NCBI GenBank assembly: GCA_003158495.1
Contig: PMJT01000123.1
Coordinates: 1-9,671 of the forward strand
Reading direction: 5' to 3'
DNA: 9,671 nucleotides
DNA from: Chloroflexota bacterium
Lineage (GTDB): Bacteria > Chloroflexota > Limnocylindria > Limnocylindrales > CSP1-4
Shown: piece after piece, positions 1-8,179 of the stretch
How the letters are laid out: the number at the start of each line of letters is the position of its first letter
How positions within the stretch are numbered: the stretch's first letter is position 1
Notes under the pieces: generated by a model
The model's database searches: none
Told to the model about the DNA's origin: nothing
What the model saw: only the letters and a program-made list of their open reading frames with translations
Translations under genes and position numbers: made by a program

Positions 1-170
1 GCGCCGATCGTAACCAGCGCTTCGGCGGCAGCCTCGCGCACCAACATTCCCCGGTCATTGAGGGCCGCGGTGAGGGGCTCAACGGCAGGCGCGCCGATCC
101 TTACCAACGCCTCGGCGGCAGCCTCGCGTACCAACATTCCCCGGTCATTGAGGGCCGCGATAAGTGGCCC
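1..170. repeat. Tandem 90-bp repeat inside the HEAT gene
   Basis: Positions 1-80 and 91-170 differ at only 9 of 80 positions by eye, and 40-69 matches 130-159 without a mismatch. The 90-bp period equals one 30-residue HEAT unit, and the copies stay in frame. Neighbouring units further into the gene are much more divergent at DNA level, which points to recent unit duplication or gene conversion within the coding sequence. Confidence 0.85.
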
Positions 171-491
171 TACCCCAATCGCGTCACCGATCTGGCCCAG
201 CGCCACTGCGGCGTACTGGCGAACGTCGCGGTCTCCCCGTTTGAGGGCGCCGATGAGGGGCTCCAGGGCAGGCGGGCCCATTTGGCCGAGGGCCTCGGCG
301 GCAGCGTCGCGCATATCCCAGTCTTTGAAAGTGGCTATCAGGGGATCCACGGCGGGAGCACCGATGCGGCAGAGCGCCTCGACAGCAGGTGCTCGCGCAC
401 CACTCTTCTGGTGGCCCAGTACTCTGATCAGCCCCGGGACGTCTCCCTCGGCCTCGAGCTTCTTGACGCTTGACGTTCCAAACAGCGGCAT
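1..491 (-). CDS. HEAT-repeat (PBS-lyase-like) protein, 3' end missing at window edge
   Basis: The minus strand from an ATG at 491 is open to the left edge, giving about 163 N-terminal residues; the C-terminus lies outside the window. After a short N-terminal segment (MPLFGTSSVKKLEAEGD) the protein consists of about 30-residue helical repeats of the pattern 'GAPAVEPLIAAL-D-VR-AAAEALG-IG', typical of HEAT/PBS-lyase repeats. Such repeats form an alpha-solenoid used for protein-protein contacts, and in some members for phycobilin-lyase-like or modification roles. No catalytic residues are visible, so a scaffold or binding role is an inference. The start is supported by GAGGAG (complement of 501-506), 9 bases upstream. 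There is no signal peptide. The last two visible repeats are almost identical at DNA level (see findings). The family call is safe; the specific function is unknown. Confidence 0.85.
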   Translation of the reverse strand, partial: MPLFGTSSVKKLEAEGDVPGLIRVLGHQKSGARAPAVEALCRIGAPAVDPLIATFKDWDMRDAAAEALGQMGPPALEPLIGALKRGDRDVRQYAAVALGQIGDAIGVGPLIAALNDRGMLVREAAAEALVRIGAPAVEPLTAALNDRGMLVREAAAEALVTIG

Positions 492-780
492 CTGTGCGCT
501 CTCCTCGGTATCAGTCTGACACGAACAGGGGTCCTTCTGAAAGCCAAAGCGCAGCCCGGTGACCGAGGGCTGCGAGCAGGAGCGAGCTGTACGGGCGCGG
601 AGGGCTCGGCAAGGGAGTGTCCAACTCGTTCTGGAGCTTGGACGACAGGAACTGCTCAGAGCGGCCTTCGACCGGCACAATGACCTGAGTCTTGTGCGAG
701 GCCAGCCGACTATGGCTAGCCGTTGCGTCGAAGATGAGGTTGCCGGCACAGCAGAAGGCGCCTAGCCCAGAACCGGCGGC
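492..780. other. Intergenic stretch with one hairpin and no convincing gene
   Basis: This lies between two minus-strand genes. A 7-bp perfect stem is formed by GCAGCCC (551-557) and GGGCTGC (567-573) with a 9-base loop. Read on the minus strand it is followed by a weakly T-rich stretch, so it could be a poor terminator for transcription arriving from the acetyltransferase. The minus strand is also open in one frame from just after the acetyltransferase stop (780) to a TGA near 519, but it has no ATG and no ribosome site. The plus-strand frame at 559-765 has a low-complexity translation and no ribosome site. I see no gene here that I can support. Confidence 0.5.
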
Positions 781-1308
781 TCACACGCGCAATTGCATGA
801 CCGCCCCGGGCCACCCCTCGTCGACGTAGGTGTCGCACTCTTCGAAGCCCAGGTCCTGGTAGTAGGCACGAAGCGCTGCATTCTCCGCCCAGCAATCGAG
901 CCGAAGGTAGGTGACGCCGGACGAACGAGCCTGCTCAGCCGCCCACATGATCAAGCTGCGCCCGACTCCTCTCGATTCTGGCCGCATACGACTTGCGACC
1001 GTGTACACGTAATAGGCATCCTCAACCGCGCGCTTGGCGACGATCGGATCCATGTAGGGCGGAGGGAAGCTGCCGGTGACCGCGTAGCCGTGGACGTCGC
1101 CGTGTGAATCGACCGCAACCACCGCCTCCCCGTCGCTGATCCAGGACGAGACGCGGGCTACAAAGACCGGCTCCGAGGACGGGGGCTCGGCTCCCCACTG
1201 CTCTGCAAAGCCATGTTCGAGGAGCCACACGGTGGCTTTGTCAGACACTTCGAGGATGTATTGGGCGTCGCCGGACACGGCGGGTTGTATCTGCCAGGCG
1301 GTGGTCAC
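781..1308 (-). CDS. GNAT-family N-acetyltransferase
   Basis: This is a predicted 175-residue acyl-CoA-dependent N-acyltransferase of the GNAT superfamily. The acetyl-CoA pyrophosphate loop appears as SRGVGRSL (about residues 112-119), preceded by the beta4 strand AYYVYTVASRMRPE. It is followed by a helix and the beta5 strand TYLRLDCW. The C-terminal motif is N-A-A-L-R-A-Y-Y-Q-D-L-GF-E, the usual 'N..L..FY...GF' arrangement. The chosen start is the GTG at 1308, which has AAAGGAG (complement of 1318-1324) 9 bases upstream. An in-frame ATG at 1335 would add nine residues but has no ribosome site and would place the strong site inside the gene. The substrate cannot be told from sequence; it could be a small amine, an antibiotic or a protein N-terminus. 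It stands alone, with 289 bases to the next gene downstream. Confidence 0.9.
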   Translation of the reverse strand: MTTAWQIQPAVSGDAQYILEVSDKATVWLLEHGFAEQWGAEPPSSEPVFVARVSSWISDGEAVVAVDSHGDVHGYAVTGSFPPPYMDPIVAKRAVEDAYYVYTVASRMRPESRGVGRSLIMWAAEQARSSGVTYLRLDCWAENAALRAYYQDLGFEECDTYVDEGWPGAVMQLRV

Positions 1309-1317
1309 GGTTGGGGG

Positions 1318-1324
1318 CTCCTTT
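1318..1324 (-). promoter_or_regulatory. Ribosome binding site deciding the acetyltransferase start
   Basis: The complement reads AAAGGAG and lies 9 bases before the GTG at 1308. The ATG at 1335 has no comparable site, so this favours the shorter protein. Confidence 0.7.
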
Positions 1325-1384
1325 GAAGGTGGCATCGGCGGGACGGTTCGGGCGAAGGTTTGCGACCCGGGAAGTCTCCTGCCA

Positions 1385-1500
1385 GTGCCGCCGAAACGCT
1401 ATCGCCGCATCGTGGTGGCGTGGTCGAGTCGGGGATGCACTGACGGCCACAGCCGTTTCGGCGAGAGTCGCATCCACGAGCATAGTGACTGCTCGCCCCA
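1385..1500 (+). pseudogene. Possible universal-stress-protein N-terminal relic
   Basis: From a GTG at 1385 one frame reads VPPKRYRRIVVAW followed by a serine. This matches the way many UspA-domain proteins begin: a short basic lead, then the first beta strand 'RIVVAxDGS'. Past that point the neighbouring frame continues with a helix-like VGDALTATAVSARVA and then TSIVTA, reminiscent of the first helix and second strand of the Usp fold. Joining them needs a frameshift near 1425. No ATP-binding motif survives. The match is short and I am not sure of it. Confidence 0.25.
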
Positions 1501-1504
1501 GGAG

Positions 1505-1760
1505 ATGGTCGTGAAGGGAGGCTTGCTTGCGCCGCCACGTGGCAGGCCTGGCGATTCGGTCGCCGTCGTCGCGCCGTCTGCCCGGGCGGTGGCACCGGGT
1601 CGAACGGGGCGCGTCTACTTTGAGTCCCACGGCCTGGAAGTCCGCATCAACCGAACGCGGGCAAGCGGGCGGGCTGGGTTTCTGCCGACGGCCCAGGCTG
1701 GCCCGACATCTCCTGGCTGCGGCCCCGAGAAGGAGTTCCCGCGATCCCGAACCACGGCCC
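1505..1760 (+). pseudogene. LD-carboxypeptidase (peptidase S66) N-terminal relic
   Basis: From ATG 1505 the frame reads LLAPPRGRPGDSVAVVAPSA, the hallmark beginning of S66 LD-carboxypeptidase/MccF proteins ('PPRLRPGDTVAVVAPSS'). Next comes VYFESHGLEVR, matching the 'LE.LGL.VR' helix and strand, and then RAGFL, matching the 'GYLAG/GFLAG' segment. After GFL the match moves to the next frame, where RLARHLLAA and a following RDPE resemble 'R..DL..A..DPEV'. The similarity then ends. The nucleophilic-serine region ('GGYG..R') and the Glu/His of the C-terminal domain are absent. Intact S66 enzymes are around 300 residues and trim murein tetrapeptides or detoxify microcin-like peptides. What is left is a frameshifted fragment of about 85 codons that cannot be active. 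The family call comes from motif order. Confidence 0.6.
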
Positions 1761-1871
1761 TGCACCGTCTCGAAGAACTTTCGCGTTGTGCTCTTGAACG
1801 GCGGACGAGCGACCGCAAGCTGCGCGCTGCGATGTGCAGGCGGCTCAGCTAAGGTAGGCTCGAGCCAATGC

Positions 1872-1878
1872 AAGGAGG
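1872..1878 (+). promoter_or_regulatory. Ribosome binding site of the DUF2171 gene
   Basis: AAGGAGG lies 11 bases before ATG 1890 and 17 bases before the in-frame ATG at 1896. This favours the first ATG as the start. Confidence 0.65.
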
Positions 1879-1889
1879 TCGAGAACCGC

Positions 1890-2171
1890 ATGCGTATGAC
1901 GGACTTGAAGAGCGGCTGGGCGATCGTCGCCAACGACGGGCACCGCTTTGGCACCGTCGAAAGCGTCGGCCAGAACTACATACTCGCATCGAAGGCCGGC
2001 CTCCCCGGCCGGCTATATGTCCCCGCGACCCACATAGCCAATGTCGAACACGAGATCGTCTATCTCAACCTCGCGAAGGGAGAGGCCGATCAGATGGGCT
2101 GGGAGCAGCCACCGAGGGATCAAGACGCGTCGCAGGCAACGCCCGAAGACGACCTACATCGGCACGTCTGA
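1890..2171 (+). CDS. DUF2171 (PRC-barrel-like) protein
   Basis: This is a 93-residue soluble protein. The pattern in residues 5-70 is a glycine-turn barrel: 'LKSGWAIVANDGHRFGTVESV', then ILASKAGLPGRLYVPATHI, then VEHEIVYLNLAKGEA. This is the DUF2171/PRC-barrel arrangement: a 'V.A.DG...G.V' opening hairpin, a 'YVP...I' strand and a 'V.LN..K.EA' close. PRC-barrel domains occur in RNA-processing (RimM), photosynthetic and stress-associated proteins. The small stand-alone versions have no assigned function, and none is offered here. The C-terminal 20 residues are polar, acidic and probably disordered, ending in HRHV. It has a strong ribosome site and no operon partner. A 7-bp hairpin lies about 75 bases downstream. 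Confidence 0.8.
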   Translation: MRMTDLKSGWAIVANDGHRFGTVESVGQNYILASKAGLPGRLYVPATHIANVEHEIVYLNLAKGEADQMGWEQPPRDQDASQATPEDDLHRHV

Positions 2172-2473
2172 CTCGAAAGGCGAACGAAGAGACGACCTCA
2201 AGAGCGCTGGCCGCTCGGTCTCGCGCCGGGCCGACGATTGAACCGACGCGCCACGGGCCGAAGTGGCGCCGGTACGCGTGCGAGAGCCACACCAGCCCGT
2301 TGAGGGACTACCGCGAGAGGAACTGGTTCGGAGCTGGTGCGCCGCGCGAAGACCCGGCGGCCGTCAATGGTCGCCCAGCCCCATCGACCGCCGTGGTTTC
2401 GTATGAGGATCTCGCCGAAACAGGCACCCAGGTTGGGGCAGACGAGTGCCGCCGTCGGCATGGACGGCAAAAT
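2172..2473. other. Non-coding stretch with a 7-bp hairpin
   Basis: I find no supported gene between the DUF2171 stop and the pilin terminator. A perfect stem GCGCCAC (2248-2254) / GTGGCGC (2263-2269) with an 8-base loop is the only clear structure. It has no T-run on either side, so it is a doubtful terminator for the DUF2171 gene. The open frames crossing this region give arginine-rich, low-complexity translations without ribosome sites. Confidence 0.5.
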
Positions 2474-2510
2474 AGAGACGGGCCACGCTCCCAGAGCGCG
2501 GCCCGTCTCT
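2474..2510 (-). terminator. Intrinsic terminator of the pilin gene
   Basis: An 11-bp perfect stem AGAGACGGGCC (2474-2484) / GGCCCGTCTCT (2500-2510) is extended, after one mismatch, by CGCTC (2486-2490) / GAGCG (2494-2498) with a three-base loop. On the minus strand the stem is followed at once by ATTTTG. It starts 14 bases after the pilin stop codon, the expected place for an intrinsic terminator. Confidence 0.8.
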
Positions 2511-2524
2511 TGCGACCAGTCGCC

Positions 2525-2680
2525 CTAGAGCGAGACGCCGATCGCGCTCAGGAGGTTCGTGATCATGCCACCCATGAAGAGCAGCGAGGCAATTGCCGCG
2601 ATAGCGATGAGTCCGAGAATTAATGCGTACTCAGCAAGACCCTGGCCCGCCTGAGTTCGGGGCCGCTTCAACGAAACCAT
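2525..2680 (-). CDS. Flp-family (type IVb) pilin, 51 residues
   Basis: The minus strand encodes a 51-residue class III preprotein: a short basic leader (MVSLKRPRTQAG), then QGLAEYALILGLIAIAAIAS and a short tail ending in SAIGVSL. It has the Flp hallmarks. The prepilin peptidase site can be placed after G12, which puts the conserved Glu at +5 and Tyr at +6 of the mature protein, followed by one hydrophobic helix. Flp pilins are assembled by Tad/Flp systems into adhesive fibres outside the cell. AAAGGAGG (complement of 2686-2693) stands 5 bases before the ATG, and a terminator follows the stop, so it looks like a single-gene transcript. No TadA/B/C, CpaB or peptidase gene is in the window, so assembly genes would have to be elsewhere. 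Full length for this family. Confidence 0.9.
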   Translation of the reverse strand: MVSLKRPRTQAGQGLAEYALILGLIAIAAIASLLFMGGMITNLLSAIGVSL

Positions 2681-2827
2681 GAAACCCTCCTTTCTTGGCC
2701 TGTGCCAGCACCCCCTATACGTAAGGTGCCTGACCCACCGATAGTACTGCTACCAAGGGGCTGCGGAAGGGGAATTCGTGCCGAAGTGGTGCGTTCTGCC
2801 ACCTATCGCGACAGCAACCGCCATCTC

Positions 2828-2947
2828 CGGGGAGGAGTCCTGAGCACGCGGCGAAGCGTCAGTCAGGTCGGTCGGGGTCCTGCTGAATGCCCATCCATCG
2901 TCGGTCTGATCGCAGTTGCAGCGATCGGGAGCTTGCTGCTCGGCTAG
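2828..2947 (+). pseudogene. Second Flp-pilin-like sequence, probably decayed
   Basis: Just upstream of the pilin gene and pointing away from it, the plus frame ending at TAG 2947 reads GRGPAECPSIVGLIAVAAIG then SLLLG. Position by position this resembles the neighbouring pilin (GQGLAEYALILGLIAIAAIA then SLLFM), keeping the Glu expected at mature +5 and the whole hydrophobic helix. The conserved Tyr at +6 is Cys, and a Pro enters the processing region. GGAGGAG (2831-2837) is present, but no ATG, GTG or TTG lies at a useful distance after it; the next in-frame codon is CTG at 2840, only 2 bases away. The frame is open upstream to GTG 2786 and beyond. I read it as a decayed or unusual second pilin. 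A chance hydrophobic frame remains possible. Confidence 0.4.
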
Positions 2948-3267
2948 CGAAGCAACCCGAACAGTACGTTCGAGGCGACTCCGAATAGGCCGATTCCTAG
3001 CGCGAGCGCCGCGGACGGGAGGACCAGGGTCGGGAAGCGTCGCACCACTCGCGACAAAGCCACCAAGATGATGGCGATGCCGGCCGCTTTCAGCGCCATC
3101 GGTCCCAACGGACCCGCTGACAGGTACAGCGTCCGCGCCAAAGGGTTACCCTCGGCACCGACACCCACGCGGCCGACGGCGGGGATGAATGTCGCAAGGT
3201 CCAGGAGTTCTACGGCAGCCACCACGGCAAATACTGCTGCGTACCTATTGGACATGTATCGAAGCAC
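2944..3267 (-). CDS. Small three-helix membrane protein, DUF5658-like
   Basis: This is a 107-residue integral membrane protein with three predicted helices: about residues 8-32 (YAAVFAVVAAVELLDLATFI), 54-74 (GPMALKAAGIAIILVALS) and 80-105 (LVLPSAALALGIGLFGVASN). Features recalling the DUF5658 family are an 'ELLD' in helix 1, the loop motif EGNPLA before helix 2, and a lone Lys within helix 2. No function is established. The chosen start is GTG 3267, with AAGGAG (complement of 3273-3278) 5 bases upstream. An internal ATG at 3255 would place that site 17 bases away, and the longer frame to 3348 has no ribosome site. Its stop overlaps the stop of the plus-strand pilin-like frame tail to tail. 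Confident as a gene; moderate on family. Confidence 0.75.
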   Translation of the reverse strand: MLRYMSNRYAAVFAVVAAVELLDLATFIPAVGRVGVGAEGNPLARTLYLSAGPLGPMALKAAGIAIILVALSRVVRRFPTLVLPSAALALGIGLFGVASNVLFGLLR

Positions 3268-3590
3268 CGGTGCTCCTTCGCAACGGGCGTGAATGACTGC
3301 CTCAAGCATCGGCACATGGCCGCCACGTTGATATAGGACCTCAGGCATGTAGAAGCCGGCCCCAATCGTCCGGTGCAGCCCGAGAGATTCGAGGAGCCGG
3401 TGGCCCTGGACGTGGGATGCCCGGCCAACTTCCGCTCAGTTGGCACGCGGGACGCTTGGCCAGCCCGATTCCGAGATCCACGCGCAAGGTACCCCACGCG
3501 CAATGCCATTCGGCTAGTTGACGATCAGCTCCCTCTACTACGGAATAACAGTGACGTCCGGTGCCACCGGATGGGGGATGCGGAGGCGGC
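3268..3590. other. Divergent intergenic region upstream of the kinase
   Basis: This separates the minus-strand membrane protein from the plus-strand kinase. Open frames cross it on both strands, but their translations are low-complexity and lack ribosome sites. Apart from a possible promoter at 3518-3547 I see nothing in it. Confidence 0.5.
3518..3547 (+). promoter_or_regulatory. Possible sigma70-type promoter of the kinase gene
   Basis: TTGACG at 3518-3523 matches the -35 consensus in five of six positions. Eighteen bases further on, GGAATA (3542-3547) is a weak -10 in an unusually AT-rich patch for this window. The position, about 45 bases before the kinase start, is reasonable. The -10 match is poor, so this is only a candidate. 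Confidence 0.3.
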
Positions 3591-6425
<2,835 letters not shown>

Positions 6426-6526
6426 CCGCGCCTGGCCAAGTTCGGCTTCGTTCATACGACCTCTCGGGCCGCACAGAACGTAGCCAACCTGGTCTCCCCC
6501 GGCGCTCTGTCACCCGAAGGCTGCGC

Positions 6527-7150
6527 CTACCAGATCCACGGGACCAGGCGCGACCGGCCCCGACAGTACTCGACGTAACTGTCTCCAAGCCCATCTCGGA
6601 GAGCCGCCTCCTCCACCGTGATCCGCCAGATCAGCCCCAGGGCCGGCAGCACAACCATCACTGCGACGCTGGCCAGGTCCCCCAGGGAGAGGCCGAAACC
6701 GGCCAACAGGATCAGCACCCCCAGATACGAAGGGTGGCGGACAATCCTGTACGGCCCACCGCTGACTACCGCCTGCTCCGGCCGGACCACGACTGTCGTC
6801 GTGAAGAGTCGCCCCAGAGTGAGCACCGCCCACAGTCGCAGCAGCATCCCGACCCAGGCGACGGTCAGTCCCGCGACTACCCACAACACAGGGTCCGGCA
6901 GACCCAGAGTCTGGTGCAACGCGAGCACCAGCCCAGCCGCGAACCCGCCGACGATCCCGGCCGTGACGGAGAAATAGGAACCTGCGTCCTGCCTGCTCTT
7001 CCAGGCCCCCGAACGCAGGTCCCGAAACGACAGGATGCGCTCGCCGATGACCCAGACGGCCGCAGTCACGCCGAACGCGATCTCGGCGCCGGGCTGCGAA
7101 AGGACGAGGGTCACGAGCGACATTGTGCAGCCCGTCAACTGGAGCCGCAC
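6527..7150 (-). CDS. Isoprenylcysteine carboxyl methyltransferase-family membrane protein
   Basis: This is a 207-residue polytopic membrane protein of the ICMT/PEMT methyltransferase superfamily. Hydrophobic segments lie at about residues 12-38, 57-79, 88-111 and 143-176. The diagnostic signature is G-P-Y-R-I-V-R-H-P-S-Y-L-G (132-144), the SAM-binding 'GPY...RHP.Y.G' loop. It is followed after the last helix by the amphipathic RITVEEAALRDGLGDSYVEYC, matching the family's 'EE..L...FG..Y..Y' and a terminal RLVPWIW. Family members methylate prenylated cysteine carboxylates or, in bacteria, uncharacterised lipid or small-molecule acceptors; the substrate here is unknown. The start is uncertain: GTG 7150 and ATG 7123 both lack a good ribosome site, and the longer form is given. 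It is convergent with the kinase, with 101 bases between the stops. Confidence 0.88.
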   Translation of the reverse strand: MRLQLTGCTMSLVTLVLSQPGAEIAFGVTAAVWVIGERILSFRDLRSGAWKSRQDAGSYFSVTAGIVGGFAAGLVLALHQTLGLPDPVLWVVAGLTVAWVGMLLRLWAVLTLGRLFTTTVVVRPEQAVVSGGPYRIVRHPSYLGVLILLAGFGLSLGDLASVAVMVVLPALGLIWRITVEEAALRDGLGDSYVEYCRGRSRLVPWIW

Positions 7151-7239
7151 GACGAACCCCGGGCCGGATGGGTACTCAGCAATCTATAGCCGGCCCAACG
7201 CGCTCTGCGAGGCATCTCTGGGCCCTAGCCGGCCGACAC

Positions 7240-7299
7240 GATGAAACCCCAGGTCGGGGCCGGGCTAACGGCCAGCAGGCGGAAGATGGGGTTTCCATC
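7240..7299. other. Structured element with two mutually exclusive pairings
   Basis: GATGAAACCCC (7240-7250) can pair with GGGGTTTCCATC (7288-7299), an 11-bp stem with one bulged base. Inside it, GGCCG (7258-7262) / CGGCC (7269-7273) closes a 6-base loop. The 3' arm can instead fold on itself: GATGG (7285-7289) / CCATC (7295-7299). The element lies about 50 bases before the 23-residue gene on the plus strand and about 90 bases before the methyltransferase start on the minus strand, so it could act in either leader. I could not match it to a known riboswitch class. Confidence 0.4.
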
Positions 7300-7348
7300 C
7301 TCGTTCCATCGAGCGCGGACGGGCAGGCTGTGGATGAAAGAAGGTCCC

Positions 7349-7420
7349 ATGGAACTCCTAATCGTGATCATCATCCTGATCCTGGTGTTCGGCGGAGGCT
7401 TCAGCTTCTACCGGCGCTGA
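7349..7420 (+). CDS. 23-residue hydrophobic membrane peptide
   Basis: The ATG at 7349 opens a 24-codon frame encoding MELLIVIIILILVFGGG and then FSFYRR: one membrane-spanning helix, a glycine turn and a basic end. This is the layout of the many tiny single-helix proteins found in GC-rich bacteria, with the Arg-rich tail expected to stay in the cytoplasm. AGAAGG (7339-7344) stands 4 bases upstream. An in-frame ATG at 7334 would add five residues. A bulged hairpin (7462-7492) follows the stop by about 40 bases. No function can be assigned. The hydrophobic run over 13 codons argues against a chance frame. Confidence 0.55.
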   Translation: MELLIVIIILILVFGGGFSFYRR

Positions 7421-7461
7421 GGATCGGGCGTCTGAGGGCGGCAGATGCCTCTGGCTGAACG

Positions 7462-7492
7462 AGGCCGCGTCCCGAGGGCGAGGGCGCGGTCT
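7462..7492 (+). terminator. Possible hairpin terminator after the 23-residue gene
   Basis: AGGCCGCG (7462-7469) pairs with CGCGGTCT (7485-7492), including one G-T pair. After a single bulged T (7470), CCC (7471-7473) pairs with GGG (7482-7484). No T-run follows, only CTTGC, so termination activity is uncertain. Confidence 0.35.
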
Positions 7493-7614
7493 TGCTGCAT
7501 GGTCCGGCAGCTGGTCGCACACGACCACAAACGCCCGGACAACGACGCCACGGTTCTCATGCCCATCAACACGTGATCCGCACATTCGTCGCCCGCGCAC
7601 CCGAAGGAGATCCC

Positions 7615-7890
7615 GTGACCAACGACAGTGGTACCACTTCGCATCGCAGCCCGAACGCCGTCGACATCGTCACCGCCCGGACGAGTGTCGCACGGCTTAA
7701 CGAGACCCTGATGTCAGACCCAATCGGGGCCGACATCGGACCATTGCCGCCCATCGATGCCGTGCCCGGCGGCCCGTCAAACGAGGGAGCGATAGATGGC
7801 CTGCCCGGCCGCTACGAGCGCCAGGACGAAGAGGACACCGCAGCAGGCTTGGATATGAGCCGAGCTCCGTTCGCCTCGATCAATGGGTAG
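7615..7890 (+). CDS. Acidic 91-residue protein of unknown function
   Basis: GTG 7615 has GAAGGAG (7603-7609) 5 bases upstream, one of the best ribosome sites in the window. The 91-residue product is soluble and hydrophilic, rich in Asp, Gly and Pro: an N-terminal Thr/Ser segment, a possible helix at TARTSVARLNETLMSD, a Pro-rich middle (GPLPPIDAVPGGPS) and an acidic part (RYERQDEEDTAAG). No signal peptide, metal site or known domain is visible, and much of it may be disordered. The frame is open upstream to 7492, but that part lacks a start with a ribosome site. Its last 8 bases overlap the start of the next gene, so the two are likely translated from one message. I do not recognise the family. 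Confidence 0.6.
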   Translation: MTNDSGTTSHRSPNAVDIVTARTSVARLNETLMSDPIGADIGPLPPIDAVPGGPSNEGAIDGLPGRYERQDEEDTAAGLDMSRAPFASING

Positions 7891-8074
7891 CGAGCGTCCG
7901 CAAATCGTCATCGTTCGCCAGGGCGGCGATCATGGCTGCCTCATCTCCCTCCTACTCCTGATCGTGGCGTGGCCACTGGCAATCGTCTATTGGATCCTGC
8001 GGCTGATGGCCTGGGGAGTTGGAGTAATGGTGGACTGGTTGACCCTAGGGCCGGCCCGACGTCGCCGACGCTGA
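7883..8074 (+). CDS. 63-residue small membrane protein
   Basis: The ATG at 7883 overlaps the end of the preceding gene (ATGGGTAG holds this start and the upstream stop). There is no ribosome site of its own, so translation probably depends on coupling. The product has a polar N-terminus (MGSERPQIVIVRQGGDHG), a long hydrophobic stretch from about residue 19 to 52 (CLISLLLLIVAWPLAIVYWI onward, with a second short segment LMAWGVGVMVDWL), and a basic end PARRRRR. It is probably a one- or two-helix inner-membrane protein with its C-terminus inside. No known domain is recognised. The partnership with an acidic soluble protein suggests the two act together, but that is inference. Confidence 0.65.
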   Translation: MGSERPQIVIVRQGGDHGCLISLLLLIVAWPLAIVYWILRLMAWGVGVMVDWLTLGPARRRRR

Positions 8075-8179
8075 GCGCTTGGTGTTGCCTCGCAAGCAGG
8101 CAGTAGAGCTGTCGTGCTTCGCGGACCGGGGTATCGCGACGACGTATCGACCAGAGCTGGCGAGCCGCGAGCGCACTCC

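Noticed and set aside
1..170. A CRISPR-like or other direct-repeat array
   Set aside because: The repeats are in frame with a 90-bp period inside a HEAT-repeat coding sequence, with no spacers.
1241..1954. A 237-codon minus-strand open frame across the relic region
   Set aside because: The translation is Arg/Pro/Ala-rich without domain features. It opposes the start of the DUF2171 gene and the S66-like relic, and it has no ribosome site.
2700..2790. A sigma70 or sigma54 promoter for the pilin gene
   Set aside because: TATA-like and TGGCAC-like strings occur on the minus strand, but no correctly spaced partner element could be found.
7201..7330. A cyclic-di-GMP (GEMM) riboswitch was considered for the structured element
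   Set aside because: The conserved GACGCAAAG-type core and the receptor-loop arrangement of that class are not present, so only an unassigned structured element is reported.
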